A stretch of 15,469 bases of DNA. Source: Bryobacterales bacterium (GTDB lineage Bacteria; Acidobacteriota; Terriglobia; Bryobacterales; Bryobacteraceae). This document shows, piece by piece, positions 8,170 to 14,995 of the stretch. The number at the start of each line of letters is the position of its first letter. The first letter of the stretch is position 1. Position numbers and translations under genes: made by a program. The stretch lies in contig JAUZEU010000330.1 of NCBI GenBank assembly GCA_030838885.1, forward strand, positions 1 through 15,469, written 5' to 3'. A model generated the notes under the pieces. That model made no database searches. It had not been told where the DNA came from and was given only the letters and a program-made list of their open reading frames with translations.

Positions 8170-8503
8170 GGAAACGTCTGCCGTCAGCATGCTCGCTGGC
8201 GCGCCATTACCTCCCGAAGATCCCTCCGCATCAGGATCACACGATATCCATAGTTTGCCGGCAGATCCCGCAGCGGAAGGTAGACCATCCTGACGGCGTT
8301 ACCCTGCGCGGTCACGACCCGGCTGCCGTTCGCTTTGGTTCGCTTCACGGATTCAAACCTCCATGTACCCGCGCGGATTGTCCTCATCCGCCGCGCGAAG
8401 GTTGTCGGTTAGCACCAGCATGGCGCCAGTAGCCAGCATCTGAATCAGCAGCGAGGTGCAGGAGCGGGGAAGCCCCGGGAACCACAGCGATGAAAGGACT
8501 CAT
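8170..8503 (-). pseudogene. Sulfotransferase-like gene, frameshifted and truncated
   Basis: The ATG at 8501-8503 overlaps the proline dehydrogenase stop as ATGA. It reads MSPFIAVV, then needs one base removed near 8472-8478 to continue as GLPRSCTSLLIQMLATGAML and LRAADEDNPRGYMEV. One more base removed near 8354-8358 gives ESVKRTKANG and, further on, DLPANYGYRVILMRRDLREV. Another slip near 8190 gives MLTAD just before the alpha-galactosidase stop. The blocks recall the nucleotide-binding (PAPS) half of bacterial sulfotransferases: P-loop GLPRSGTS, ADExNPRGYxE, and YRVIxMxRDLxEVxASQ. The loop glycine is Cys here. The C-terminal half of the protein is absent. Three breaks, a damaged motif and truncation make this a true relic. 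The longest surviving frame is 8184-8387. Confidence 0.75.
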
Positions 8504-9408
8504 CGGAACAAGTTGCGCAGCAGGAAAAAGACGTTTGCCGGGCGCTCGGCCAGACGACGCATGAAGTAGGGATACCAGGCTTCGCCAAACGGAACATAGA
8601 GGCGCAGTCGGTAGGCCTCCTTCACCAGGCGCTTCTGCAGATCCCGCCGGATCCCATACAGCATTTGAAACTCGAATCGTTCGCGCGCGATGCCCTGCTC
8701 GGCCACGAACTTCTCCAACACCTCGATCATCCGCTCGTCATGGGTAGCAATAGCCGGGTAATTGCCGTTCGTCAGCAGTCTCTCAGCCAGTTCCTGATAG
8801 CTCCGGTCTACTTCAGCCTTCGACGCAAAAGCCACATCCGCCGCTTCGAGATAAGCGCCCTTGCACAGACGCACCCGGACGCCAGTGGCAATCAGCGACT
8901 CCACATCCGAGGCACTTCGCCGCAGATAGGCCTGGATCACCGTTCCGGAGGCCCCGTACCGCTGCTGCAGCCGTCTCACGATCCCCAGCGTGCGTTCCGT
9001 ATACTCACTCGACTCCATGTCGATCCGCACAAAGCCGCCGCTCTCTGCAGCCACCTGCACCAACGCCGCAACGTTCTGTTCACACGCCTCCGCTGAGAAA
9101 TCCAGCCCAAACTGTGTCAGCTTTAGCGATACGTTCGGCTCGAGACCGGAATCGCGCAGGCCGGCGAGCATGCGAAGGTACATGTCCCGGCATGCCGCCG
9201 CTTCCTCCAGCGATTTGACGTTTTCGCCCAGGTAATCGAGCGTTGCGGTAATCCCTTCGGCCCTGATCCTGACGCAAACGGCCAGCGCGTCCTCGAGCGT
9301 GCTGCCCGCAATAAACCGAGCGGATAATGCCCGCGCCAGCTGCGACGTCTCTGCCCAGCGGCGCAGCCGGGCTTGTCGCGAAAGAAACAGAAATATGCCC
9401 CGCAGCAT
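8500..9408 (-). CDS. Proline dehydrogenase (monofunctional, PutA PRODH-domain family)
   Basis: 302 residues, the usual size for stand-alone bacterial PRODH. It oxidises L-proline to delta-1-pyrroline-5-carboxylate with FAD, passing electrons to the membrane quinone pool. The (beta/alpha)8 barrel is marked by VSLKLTQFGLD, FVRIDMESSEYTERTL, VIQAYLRRS, VRLCKGAYLE, AIATHDERMIEVL, FEFQMLYGIRRDLQK and the C-terminal GEAWYPYFMRRLAERPAN, where the Arg pair corresponds to the substrate carboxylate-binding region. No PutA aldehyde dehydrogenase domain follows, so a separate P5C dehydrogenase gene would be needed elsewhere. It lies 30 nt after the acetyltransferase stop, and its own stop overlaps the ATG of the broken sulfotransferase-like gene, indicating a former three-gene operon. 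The ATG at 9408 has only a weak upstream site. Confidence 0.93.
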   Translation of the reverse strand: MLRGIFLFLSRQARLRRWAETSQLARALSARFIAGSTLEDALAVCVRIRAEGITATLDYLGENVKSLEEAAACRDMYLRMLAGLRDSGLEPNVSLKLTQFGLDFSAEACEQNVAALVQVAAESGGFVRIDMESSEYTERTLGIVRRLQQRYGASGTVIQAYLRRSASDVESLIATGVRVRLCKGAYLEAADVAFASKAEVDRSYQELAERLLTNGNYPAIATHDERMIEVLEKFVAEQGIARERFEFQMLYGIRRDLQKRLVKEAYRLRLYVPFGEAWYPYFMRRLAERPANVFFLLRNLFR

Positions 9409-9438
9409 CCGAACTCAATGGTACCCAGAGACTTACCA

Positions 9439-10227
9439 TTACCGGATTGAATTGAAAACCAGGATTCGTGTTGTCTCCCGGAAGCCCAGCCTGTTGTACA
9501 TGCGCATTCCCAACGATGTGGCCTGTAGTATCAGAGGCAAATCACCTGCCTCCGCACGAGTGACTGCCACCACATGCCTCGTCATCGCCTCGGCAATGCC
9601 GCGCCCTCTGTAACCTGGCACGGTGGCAATGTTGTACAACCCGATCACCCCGTCTGATATCAGGGTGGCCGCCGTCGTGACGGGCAAGCCTTCGACGTAC
9701 CCGACCCAGCACTTAAATTCCGGGCAGGTCTCCCCCACGTCGTCATTGAAAACCTCGGCGAACCATTCCGGGGGCACGTGAAAGCACGCGCCCCCGACTG
9801 TTCTAAAATCATTCAGAGCTGAAGCGCCGACAGCACGGCGAAACTCAACCGGCGGCAGCGCCCGCCTTTGTTTCGTCAGATCGTGCGCCATCATGCCGGG
9901 CAACTCGGACGAGAGCCGCAGCCCGTATGTATTGCAGATTTGTGTCAGTCGGCGTTGCACAGGCCGATCCAGCCAGTCTTCACAAGTCCAGAAGGCCCAG
10001 CTAAGCCCCCGAGCCTGAAACCGGGTAAGCGCCACAGCCAGTCGCTTTTCAAGTTCGGTTGCGGTCATCACGGGGCTATTTAAGAAGGCGGCATTGAACA
10101 TCTGAAAGGCTACGCCCAGCGACGCTATGGTCACGCCGGGTAGCTCCACTACATCGGCGTCAGGCCTGCCAACAGCAAGCGCACGAAAGGAATGGCGTAA
10201 ATTTGCTTCGACTGGATGAAAGTCCAC
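9439..10227 (-). CDS. GNAT-family N-acetyltransferase
   Basis: 262 residues from a GTG start. The C-terminal half is a GNAT domain: GLYNIATVPGYRGRGIAEAM carries the acetyl-CoA pyrophosphate-binding R-G-x-G-x-A type loop (RGRGIA), and LQATSLGMRMYNRLGFRET is the usual motif B end. The N-terminal half (about 1-130) is also protein-like and may be a degenerate second GNAT fold or a substrate domain; it includes WAFWTCEDWLDRPVQRRL. The acceptor is unknown. It is upstream of proline dehydrogenase by 30 nt on the same strand, so the two may be co-expressed. No Shine-Dalgarno is seen before the GTG. Only 26 bases separate it from the divergent MFS gene, so its promoter may lie inside that gene, or the true start is further in. 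Confidence 0.85.
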   Translation of the reverse strand: MDFHPVEANLRHSFRALAVGRPDADVVELPGVTIASLGVAFQMFNAAFLNSPVMTATELEKRLAVALTRFQARGLSWAFWTCEDWLDRPVQRRLTQICNTYGLRLSSELPGMMAHDLTKQRRALPPVEFRRAVGASALNDFRTVGGACFHVPPEWFAEVFNDDVGETCPEFKCWVGYVEGLPVTTAATLISDGVIGLYNIATVPGYRGRGIAEAMTRHVVAVTRAEAGDLPLILQATSLGMRMYNRLGFRETTRILVFNSIR

Positions 10228-10253
10228 GGGCGAGGGGTATATGATGCAAGACT

Positions 10254-11549
10254 ATGGCATCCACTGCGTCCCGTGCAATGAATACCACTCAAAAGCCAAC
10301 GAAAGTTCGGTATTGGGTCGTTTTCTTCGCCGTCACTCTCGCAATCATCACATACATCGACCGTGTCGCCCTTTCTCAGGCTGCCCCCCAGATCATCAAA
10401 GATCTGAACCTGACCAAGACTCAAATGGGCTGGGTGTTTTTCTCATTCATTACGGCTTATGCGATGTTCGAGATCCCCAGCGGGTATATGGGGGACAAGT
10501 TGGGGCCACGCAACGTTTTGATGCGGATTGTGGTCGCGTGGTCGGTCTTTATTGCGGCGACCGGACAGGCGTTCAACTGGATATCTCTGCTGATCATTCA
10601 AACTTTGTTCGGCGCCGGTGAGGCCGGTGCTTTTCCGAACATTGCCAAGGCATTTTCAGTCTGGCTTCCTCAGGATGAGCGCGTTCGCGCTCAGGGCATC
10701 ATCTGGCTCAGCGCGCGATGGGGTGGGGCGTTCACGCCAGGTCTGGTCTTTTTCATCTTTCAGGTGGTTTCCTGGCGCACTGCCTTCGGGCTCTTCGGTA
10801 TTCTCGGTGCTATCTGGGCTGTGTTGTTCTACCGCTGGTTCCGCGATAACCCTGCAGACAATCCTAAGGTGAATGCGGCGGAACTCGCGCTGCTGCGCGA
10901 TTCGCATGCCCACGCGCACGGGACCGTACCGTGGGGCAAATTCTTTCGCTCTCCCCAGGTCTGGATGCTGGGCGGCCAGTATTTCTGCCTGTCATACAGC
11001 TGGTACTTCTCCATCACCTGGCTTCCCACATACCTCAAGGAAGCGCGTCACCTCGATCCTACTCAAAAAGAGTTTGCAATCCTTGCAGGCCTGCCACTTT
11101 TCCTTGGTGGGATAGGTTCACTCTTCTCCGGCTTCATCGCGAAGCCATTAACCAGGATGACCGGCAGCGTCACAGCAACGCGCCGTCTGCTCGGTTGTAC
11201 CGGCTTCCTGAGCGCGAGCGGTCTGATCGTGCTTTCCACGTTCATCGGCAATCCAATACTCGCCGTAGTTGCCCTTGCCTTCGCCAGCTTCTCGAACGAT
11301 CTGGTCATGCCGGGCTCCTGGGGCGCCTGCATGGACGTGGGCGGCCGCAACGCAGGTACTCTTTCAGGCACCATGAACATGATGGGGAACCTGGGAGGTG
11401 CAGTGGCCTCCGCAGCGGCTCCTTACATTCTGGGATTTTCGCATGACAACTGGAACGTGGTGTTGTATACGGCAGCAGCGGTTTACTTTCTCGGTACTTT
11501 CTTCTGGCTCACCCTGGATCCGGTCACGCCGATCGACAGCGCTGCGTAG
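10254..11549 (+). CDS. MFS transporter, anion:cation symporter (ACS)-type
   Basis: 431 residues with about twelve hydrophobic helices and a hydrophilic central loop around 190-225. The first helix ends in ITYIDRVALSQAAPQIIKDL, the typical start of ACS-family permeases (hexuronate, glucarate, galactonate and other organic-anion importers), and GYMGDKLGPRNVLM after the second helix is the conserved MFS motif between helices 2 and 3. The ligand cannot be read from sequence. A secreted alpha-galactosidase about 2 kb away makes a sugar-acid role conceivable but not supported. I use the ATG at 10254. Another ATG at 10278 (MNTTQKPTKVRYW) is also possible, since the first eight residues look dispensable and GAGGGG at 10232-10237 is too far from either for a standard site. 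Ends 11 nt from the convergent regulator gene. Confidence 0.9.
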   Translation: MASTASRAMNTTQKPTKVRYWVVFFAVTLAIITYIDRVALSQAAPQIIKDLNLTKTQMGWVFFSFITAYAMFEIPSGYMGDKLGPRNVLMRIVVAWSVFIAATGQAFNWISLLIIQTLFGAGEAGAFPNIAKAFSVWLPQDERVRAQGIIWLSARWGGAFTPGLVFFIFQVVSWRTAFGLFGILGAIWAVLFYRWFRDNPADNPKVNAAELALLRDSHAHAHGTVPWGKFFRSPQVWMLGGQYFCLSYSWYFSITWLPTYLKEARHLDPTQKEFAILAGLPLFLGGIGSLFSGFIAKPLTRMTGSVTATRRLLGCTGFLSASGLIVLSTFIGNPILAVVALAFASFSNDLVMPGSWGACMDVGGRNAGTLSGTMNMMGNLGGAVASAAAPYILGFSHDNWNVVLYTAAAVYFLGTFFWLTLDPVTPIDSAA

Positions 11550-11560
11550 CGCTGCTGCGC

Positions 11561-11986
11561 TTACGCCCGGAAGTGAAGCGGGTCCCGGAGATTTTGTAAT
11601 TCGCGGTAGTAGTAGAGCGGAGTTGGCTGACGGTCTCCTCTGAACCTGAGGCTCTTGAGGAATGCGAGCTCATCTTTGGTCGCGTCTCCGCTCAGCGCAG
11701 CATCTCTGAGGAAGCTCTGAAGTCCGGGCTGTTCCTCAAAATGCGCCTGAGCCTCGCGCTCCACGAATTCGAACTTTTTCAAGTGGCCGGTCGTCAGTCT
11801 CCTGTTCAGGATGATCTCCAGGCCAAATGTTTCCAGGTTGATGTCCCAGGCTTCAATCAGCGGATCGAGGAATGCCACGCAGTTTTCTACCGAGACGTGG
11901 AAGATGTCGGTATCCAGAAATTCCAGTATGGAAACCCGCAGTTGCTCATAGCTGCGCTTGCTAAGCCGCGCCATCGGCGGAGCCAC
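11561..11986 (-). pseudogene. C-terminal part of the frameshifted XRE regulator
   Basis: 141 residues as an isolated frame, but best read as the second half of the gene that begins at 12417. The frame of the upstream half reaches EELDSEKWLRR and then turns to nonsense. One missing base near 11975-11980 switches it to MARLSKRSYEQLRVSILEFL, VSVENCVAFLDPLIEAWDIN and GLEIILNRRLTTG, which looks like a continuous helical regulatory domain. The repaired gene would be about 285 residues and end at the TAA at 11561. No separate Shine-Dalgarno suggests independent translation of this piece. I do not know what this C-terminal domain binds. Confidence 0.6.
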
Positions 11987-12417
11987 TTTTCACTGTCCAG
12001 CTCTTCTCTGGCCACCCCTTTTGAGACGTCCAGAAGCTTCTGGGTGACCAGACGTTCCAGTTCACCGAACGGCTCCTTTTCGAAGATCAAGCGGACCTGC
12101 TTCCGTTGGCGCGTCTCGCACTTGCGTAAGATCAGCTCCCGGAAGTTCTGGAAAAGCGGGCTGGGCGCGTCCGCAACTTTTTTCTTTAGTTCTTCGCGGC
12201 GCTGAAGCCTGGCAACCTTCGAAAGCTCGCCGCTCGGAAGTTCCAGAAACTGTCCGATTTTTTCGTAGATGTCGGTTCGGTCCGGAGCAGGAGGTAGCTT
12301 CTTTCTGGCCAGCAGCTGTGAAATGTAAGAGTCGGTAACGTGTGCCGCAATGGCAAGATCTTTTTGTTCAAGATGCAACTCATTGAGACGGTGCCTGATG
12401 ATAAGTGCGACATCCAC
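11887..12417 (-). CDS. XRE-family (Cro/CI-type HTH) transcriptional regulator, frameshifted near its middle
   Basis: A DNA-binding regulator. As read it is 176 residues, of which about the last 25 are out of frame. The HTH lies at about residues 4-40: IIRHRLNELHLEQKDLAIAA, then HVTDSYISQLLARKKLP, matching the helix-turn-helix of the Cro/CI class. A linker DRTDIYEKIGQFLELPSGEL is followed by a charged helical region. Start is GTG at 12417 with GAGG eight bases upstream (12426-12429). An overlapping ATG at 12413 is in another frame. The second half of the gene is at 11561-11986. It is divergent from the surface-protein locus starting at 12675, and the shared gap holds several TTAAC palindromes, so autoregulation and control of that locus are the natural hypothesis. 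Whether the regulator is functional depends on whether the break is real. Confidence 0.78.
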   Translation of the reverse strand: MDVALIIRHRLNELHLEQKDLAIAAHVTDSYISQLLARKKLPPAPDRTDIYEKIGQFLELPSGELSKVARLQRREELKKKVADAPSPLFQNFRELILRKCETRQRKQVRLIFEKEPFGELERLVTQKLLDVSKGVAREELDSEKWLRRWRGLASAAMSNCGFPYWNFWIPTSSTSR

Positions 12418-12442
12418 TGCGTTTTCCTCTTCTGCTTTGGCC

Positions 12443-12473
12443 GGGGAGAGTTAACCTTCGTAGTTAACTCCCC
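12443..12473. promoter_or_regulatory. Imperfect palindrome with GTTAAC half-sites
   Basis: AGTTAAC at 12449-12455 and GTTAACT at 12463-12469 are exact reverse complements across a seven-base spacer. The arms extend to GGGGAG on the left and CCCC on the right with a two-base mismatch offset. It lies 26-56 bases upstream of the XRE start codon, a plausible place for an operator that represses the regulator's own gene. A short stem-loop in the 5' leader is the alternative. Confidence 0.55.
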
Positions 12474-12510
12474 TGCACTAATATCGCATGGCCTACTTCG
12501 AGACGGTGAG

Positions 12511-12524
12511 AACTAACCATAGTT
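12511..12524. promoter_or_regulatory. Second TTAAC-type palindrome
   Basis: AACTA and TAGTT are perfect inverted repeats around a four-base ACCA spacer, followed by AATTAA. It shares the AACTAAC/GTTAA core with the site at 12443-12473. The surrounding 12505-12545 is the most AT-rich part of the gap and may include a promoter for either direction. Confidence 0.5.
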
Positions 12525-12552
12525 AATTAATCTGAGTTATGTAGCTGACAAG

Positions 12553-12580
12553 CCAAACTGATTAACTTAATTTGGTTAAC
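12553..12580. promoter_or_regulatory. Third TTAAC-type inverted repeat
   Basis: CCAAA at 12553-12557 and TTTGG at 12571-12575 are inverted repeats enclosing ATTAACTTAA. GTTAAC follows at 12575-12580. Together with the two upstream sites this gives at least five TTAAC/GTTAA cores within 140 bases. Confidence 0.45.
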
Positions 12581-12661
12581 GACTGAGCGATTCCCGCCCC
12601 TCTCCGGATCTCTGAACTAAGTCAGCCACCCGGTCTTTTTCACCTTAGCCAGCCCCAACCT

Positions 12662-12668
12662 GAGGAGG
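12662..12668 (+). promoter_or_regulatory. Strong Shine-Dalgarno for the LPHTA protein gene
   Basis: GAGGAGG six bases before the ATG at 12675 is a near-consensus site. It fixes the start at 12675, not the TTG at 12669 that lies in the same frame. Confidence 0.85.
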
Positions 12669-12674
12669 TTGCAT

Positions 12675-13415
12675 ATGCTTTCTTCCAAGTCCACAGCTCT
12701 CACCGTCTTCGCGCTTCTCGGCCTTGCGCTCTCTCCATCGCTCAAAGCAGATCAATGGAACAAGAAAACCGTCCTGACCGTTACCGAGGCCATCCAGTGC
12801 CGCACACGGTGCTCGAGCCCGGTACCTACGTGTTCAAGTTGGCCGATTCGAATTCTGACCGCCACATCGTGCAGATCTTCAACGCCGATGAAACCCACAT
12901 CGCCACGATTCTCGCGATCCCAAACTACCGAAGCCGACCGATAAGAGCGTGTTCCGTTTCTGGGAGACGCCGGCCGGTAAGCCCAAAGCCATACGCGCCT
13001 GGTTCTACCCTGGCGACAATTTTGGCCAGGAGTTCGCCTACCCGAAGATGAAGTCGGTGGAGTTCGCCCGGACTGCAAATACTGAGGTGCCGACAATCCT
13101 TATGGAAAAAGATGCCGTTGACCTGGAAGGGCTGAAGACTGCACCCATCGTGATCGTCACCGAAAAGGGTGAAGAGAAGCCGCTGGTCCTGATGGCCAGG
13201 AATGATGCCCCTGCTCAATCCACTTCGGACGCCGCCTTCCAGAGCCGCGATGCTACTACCTCCGCCAAAACTCTGCCGCACACCGCGACCTCAATGCCGC
13301 TGGTCGGATTGACCGGGATGGCTTTGCTGGCAGCCTTTGGTCTGATCACTTTCTTCTCTGGCCGTAAGCGCGGTCTGAGCAACGAAAACAGCCTGGAACA
13401 GGAGAATCGACATGA
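12675..13415 (+). pseudogene. Secreted protein with LPxTA-type sortase signal, carrying two or three frameshifts
   Basis: Frame one gives a signal peptide (MLSSKSTALTVFALLGLALS, cleavage near SLKA) and DQWNKKTVLTVTEAIQ. One base is missing near 12797; frame two then gives VPHTVLEPGTYVFKLADSNS, DRHIVQIFNADETHIATILA and IPNYR. Another base is missing near 12932; frame three gives KSVFRFWETPAGKP, AIRAWFYPGDNFGQEFAYP and, much later, LPHTA (13273-13287), a hydrophobic helix and GRKRG. LPxTA plus helix plus basic tail is the sorting signal associated with class D sortases. Frame three as read runs to 13557, overlapping the next gene. A third one-base slip near 13371 would instead end it at the TGA at 13413-13415, overlapping the next ATG as ATGA; I chose that end. 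The domain (PGTYVFKL..DRHIVQ) is one I recall as common and uncharacterised in Acidobacteria. Confidence 0.72.
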
Positions 13416-13909
13416 CGACCCTGACCGGACTTTTCCTCTTCGCGAGCCTCGCGGCCGCCCAGATGAGCTTTATCGGAACTGGTGCGAACATCTCCCTGAG
13501 AATGAATGGGCCGATGGAACGCAAGGAGAGGCGATCGCCGGGTCTTCCTGGGAGTAGTCGATCGCGATGTGATGGATGAGTGTGGCGCGGTTGCCATCCC
13601 AAGAGGTTCCAGCGCCGAACTCATTGTGACCGGCGCTTCACGGCAATTCGTCTCCATCGATCTGGAATCCGTCACTGTGAACGGGCAGCGCTACGCGGTT
13701 GCTGTCAATCCGGACCAGGTTCGCAACAACGAAGGTGACATGTGGCGCGACGGCCGGAATGCCCGGTATATGGATGGCGGCAACGGACGGAGGTTCCCGC
13801 GCTCCACTGTTCTCAATTTCCGCCTGGAGCAACCCTCCGAACGGGAATAGCGGACAACGGTTACGACCGCAACGGGAATCATTATCACCGTCAGTACCGC
13901 TCCCGCTAG
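13412..13909 (+). pseudogene. Small secreted protein of acidobacterial type, frameshifted
   Basis: ATG at 13412 with GGAG eight bases upstream. It opens with a short signal peptide, MTTLTGLFLFASLAAAQ, then MSFIGTGANISLRMNGPMER. A shift near 13522-13531 moves to the frame with RRVFLGVVDRDVMDECGAVA, IPRGSSAELIVTGAS and SIDLESVTVNGQRYAVAV. As read that frame stops at 13850 after FRLEQPSERE. Restoring one C near 13833-13836 gives FRLEQPLRTGIADNGYDRNG, NHYHRQYRSR and a TAG at 13907-13909. This block order (VDRDV, IPRGS, LESVTVNGQRY, then a C-terminal QPL..DNGY...HYHR) matches secreted acidobacterial proteins I recall, which usually also have a glycine-zipper segment before the last block; here that segment is short and not zipper-like. 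Function unknown. Confidence 0.62.
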
Positions 13910-14025
13910 CGTTTGGGTACCAGGGCGTCAGGTGCTGCACCCGAGAGCAACCTGGCGCGCCTCATCTTGTTTACGACTGCTGCTTTGGGTTCGCTTTTTC
14001 GAGCCTCAGATAAAATTGGAACGTC

Positions 14026-14030
14026 AGGAG
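14026..14030 (+). promoter_or_regulatory. Shine-Dalgarno for the VWA protein
   Basis: AGGAG five bases before the ATG at 14036. It supports that start over the upstream in-frame start at 13913, whose first 41 codons look noncoding. Confidence 0.75.
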
Positions 14031-14035
14031 ATAGC

Positions 14036-14995
14036 ATGCCGATCCGCTGGTTCCTCCTCTTTCTCGCCCTCGCCCTGAACGGAGCCGTTCTGAATCTATC
14101 CCAGGGCGCTCCTCCTCAGGGCTCCGAATTCAAAATTCAGACCGATGTTGAGCTCGTGCTGCTGGACGTCAGCGTCCGGAATCCAGCGGGCGGATACGTC
14201 ACCGGCCTCAGCAAAGAACACTTCCAGGTTTACGAAAACGGCGTGCTGCAGACGGTTACTGAGTTTGCGGCCGCCGACGTACCGGTGGCGGTCGGTCTCG
14301 TCATGGACGACAGCGGCAGTATGGCATCCAGACGCTCCAGCCTGAATGCCGCCGGCGTCGCGTTTATCGAGGCCAGCAACCCCAAGGATCAGGTCTTTGT
14401 TGTGAACTTTAACGACAAGGTCCGCCGCGGGCTTCCCGATGCGACCCCGTTCACTGACAACATCAACCTGCTCCGCGCAGCCCTCTCCAAACATAAGCCT
14501 GAAGGCCGAACAGCTCTGTACGATGCCGTTGTATATGCGCTCAGACATCTGGAAACGGGCCGTCGCGACATGAAGGCATTGGTGGTGGTGAGTGACGGCG
14601 GGGATAATTGCAGTGCAAGCAAGCTCAAAGATGTGATGCGTCTCGTTGAGGAGTCGGCCGCGACCGTTTACACGGTCGGCATCTCGGATCCGGGCGACCC
14701 CGACGCGAACTCAGGAGTTCTGAAACATATCGCCAGCCTCAGCGGCGGCGAGTGTTTCCTGCCGGGTGAACTCGATCCCATTCTTCCCATTTGTCAGAAA
14801 ATCGCCAGAGACATCCGGAACCGCTACACGCTGGGTTATATTCCCGTGCGCACGAGCAACGCCGCGGGTGAGCGGAAAATCCGGGTGACGGCGCTTTCAT
14901 CCGATCACAAGAAACTGGCTGTGCGAACCCGAACTGCGTACCGGCTTCCGGACCGGGATGGTCACGGTGTTACGCCGAACGGCGCACCGAGATGA
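14036..14995 (+). CDS. Secreted VWA-domain protein (VWFA-related Acidobacterial domain type)
   Basis: 319 residues with a signal peptide (about 1-25, MPIRWFLLFLALALNGAV). An N-terminal strand region, IQTDVELVLLDVSVRNPAGG followed by VTGLSKEHFQVYENG, is the hallmark beta segment of the acidobacterial VWFA-related family (as I recall, TIGR03436). The VWA fold follows from about 83, with a complete MIDAS: D91-x-S93-x-S95 in MDDSGSMAS, T159 in GRTALYDAVV and D187 in VVVSDGGDN. Such domains bind ligands through a divalent metal. C-terminal strands end in RYTLGYIPVR and KIRVTALSSD. There is no C-terminal sorting signal or membrane helix. The stop overlaps the sortase ATG as ATGA, so translation is coupled and the two products are likely to work together. 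The partner is unknown. Confidence 0.9.
   Translation: MPIRWFLLFLALALNGAVLNLSQGAPPQGSEFKIQTDVELVLLDVSVRNPAGGYVTGLSKEHFQVYENGVLQTVTEFAAADVPVAVGLVMDDSGSMASRRSSLNAAGVAFIEASNPKDQVFVVNFNDKVRRGLPDATPFTDNINLLRAALSKHKPEGRTALYDAVVYALRHLETGRRDMKALVVVSDGGDNCSASKLKDVMRLVEESAATVYTVGISDPGDPDANSGVLKHIASLSGGECFLPGELDPILPICQKIARDIRNRYTLGYIPVRTSNAAGERKIRVTALSSDHKKLAVRTRTAYRLPDRDGHGVTPNGAPR

Noticed and set aside
11530..11575. GC-rich repeats (GCGCTGCG, GCGCTGCTGCGC) between the convergent transporter and regulator
   Set aside because: Arms do not pair well and no T-run follows on either strand, so not called a terminator.
12797..12933. Programmed ribosomal frameshifting in the LPHTA protein
   Set aside because: No slippery heptamer of the X-XXY-YYZ kind, no supporting stem-loop, and repeated breaks in the same and neighbouring genes argue for decay or error.
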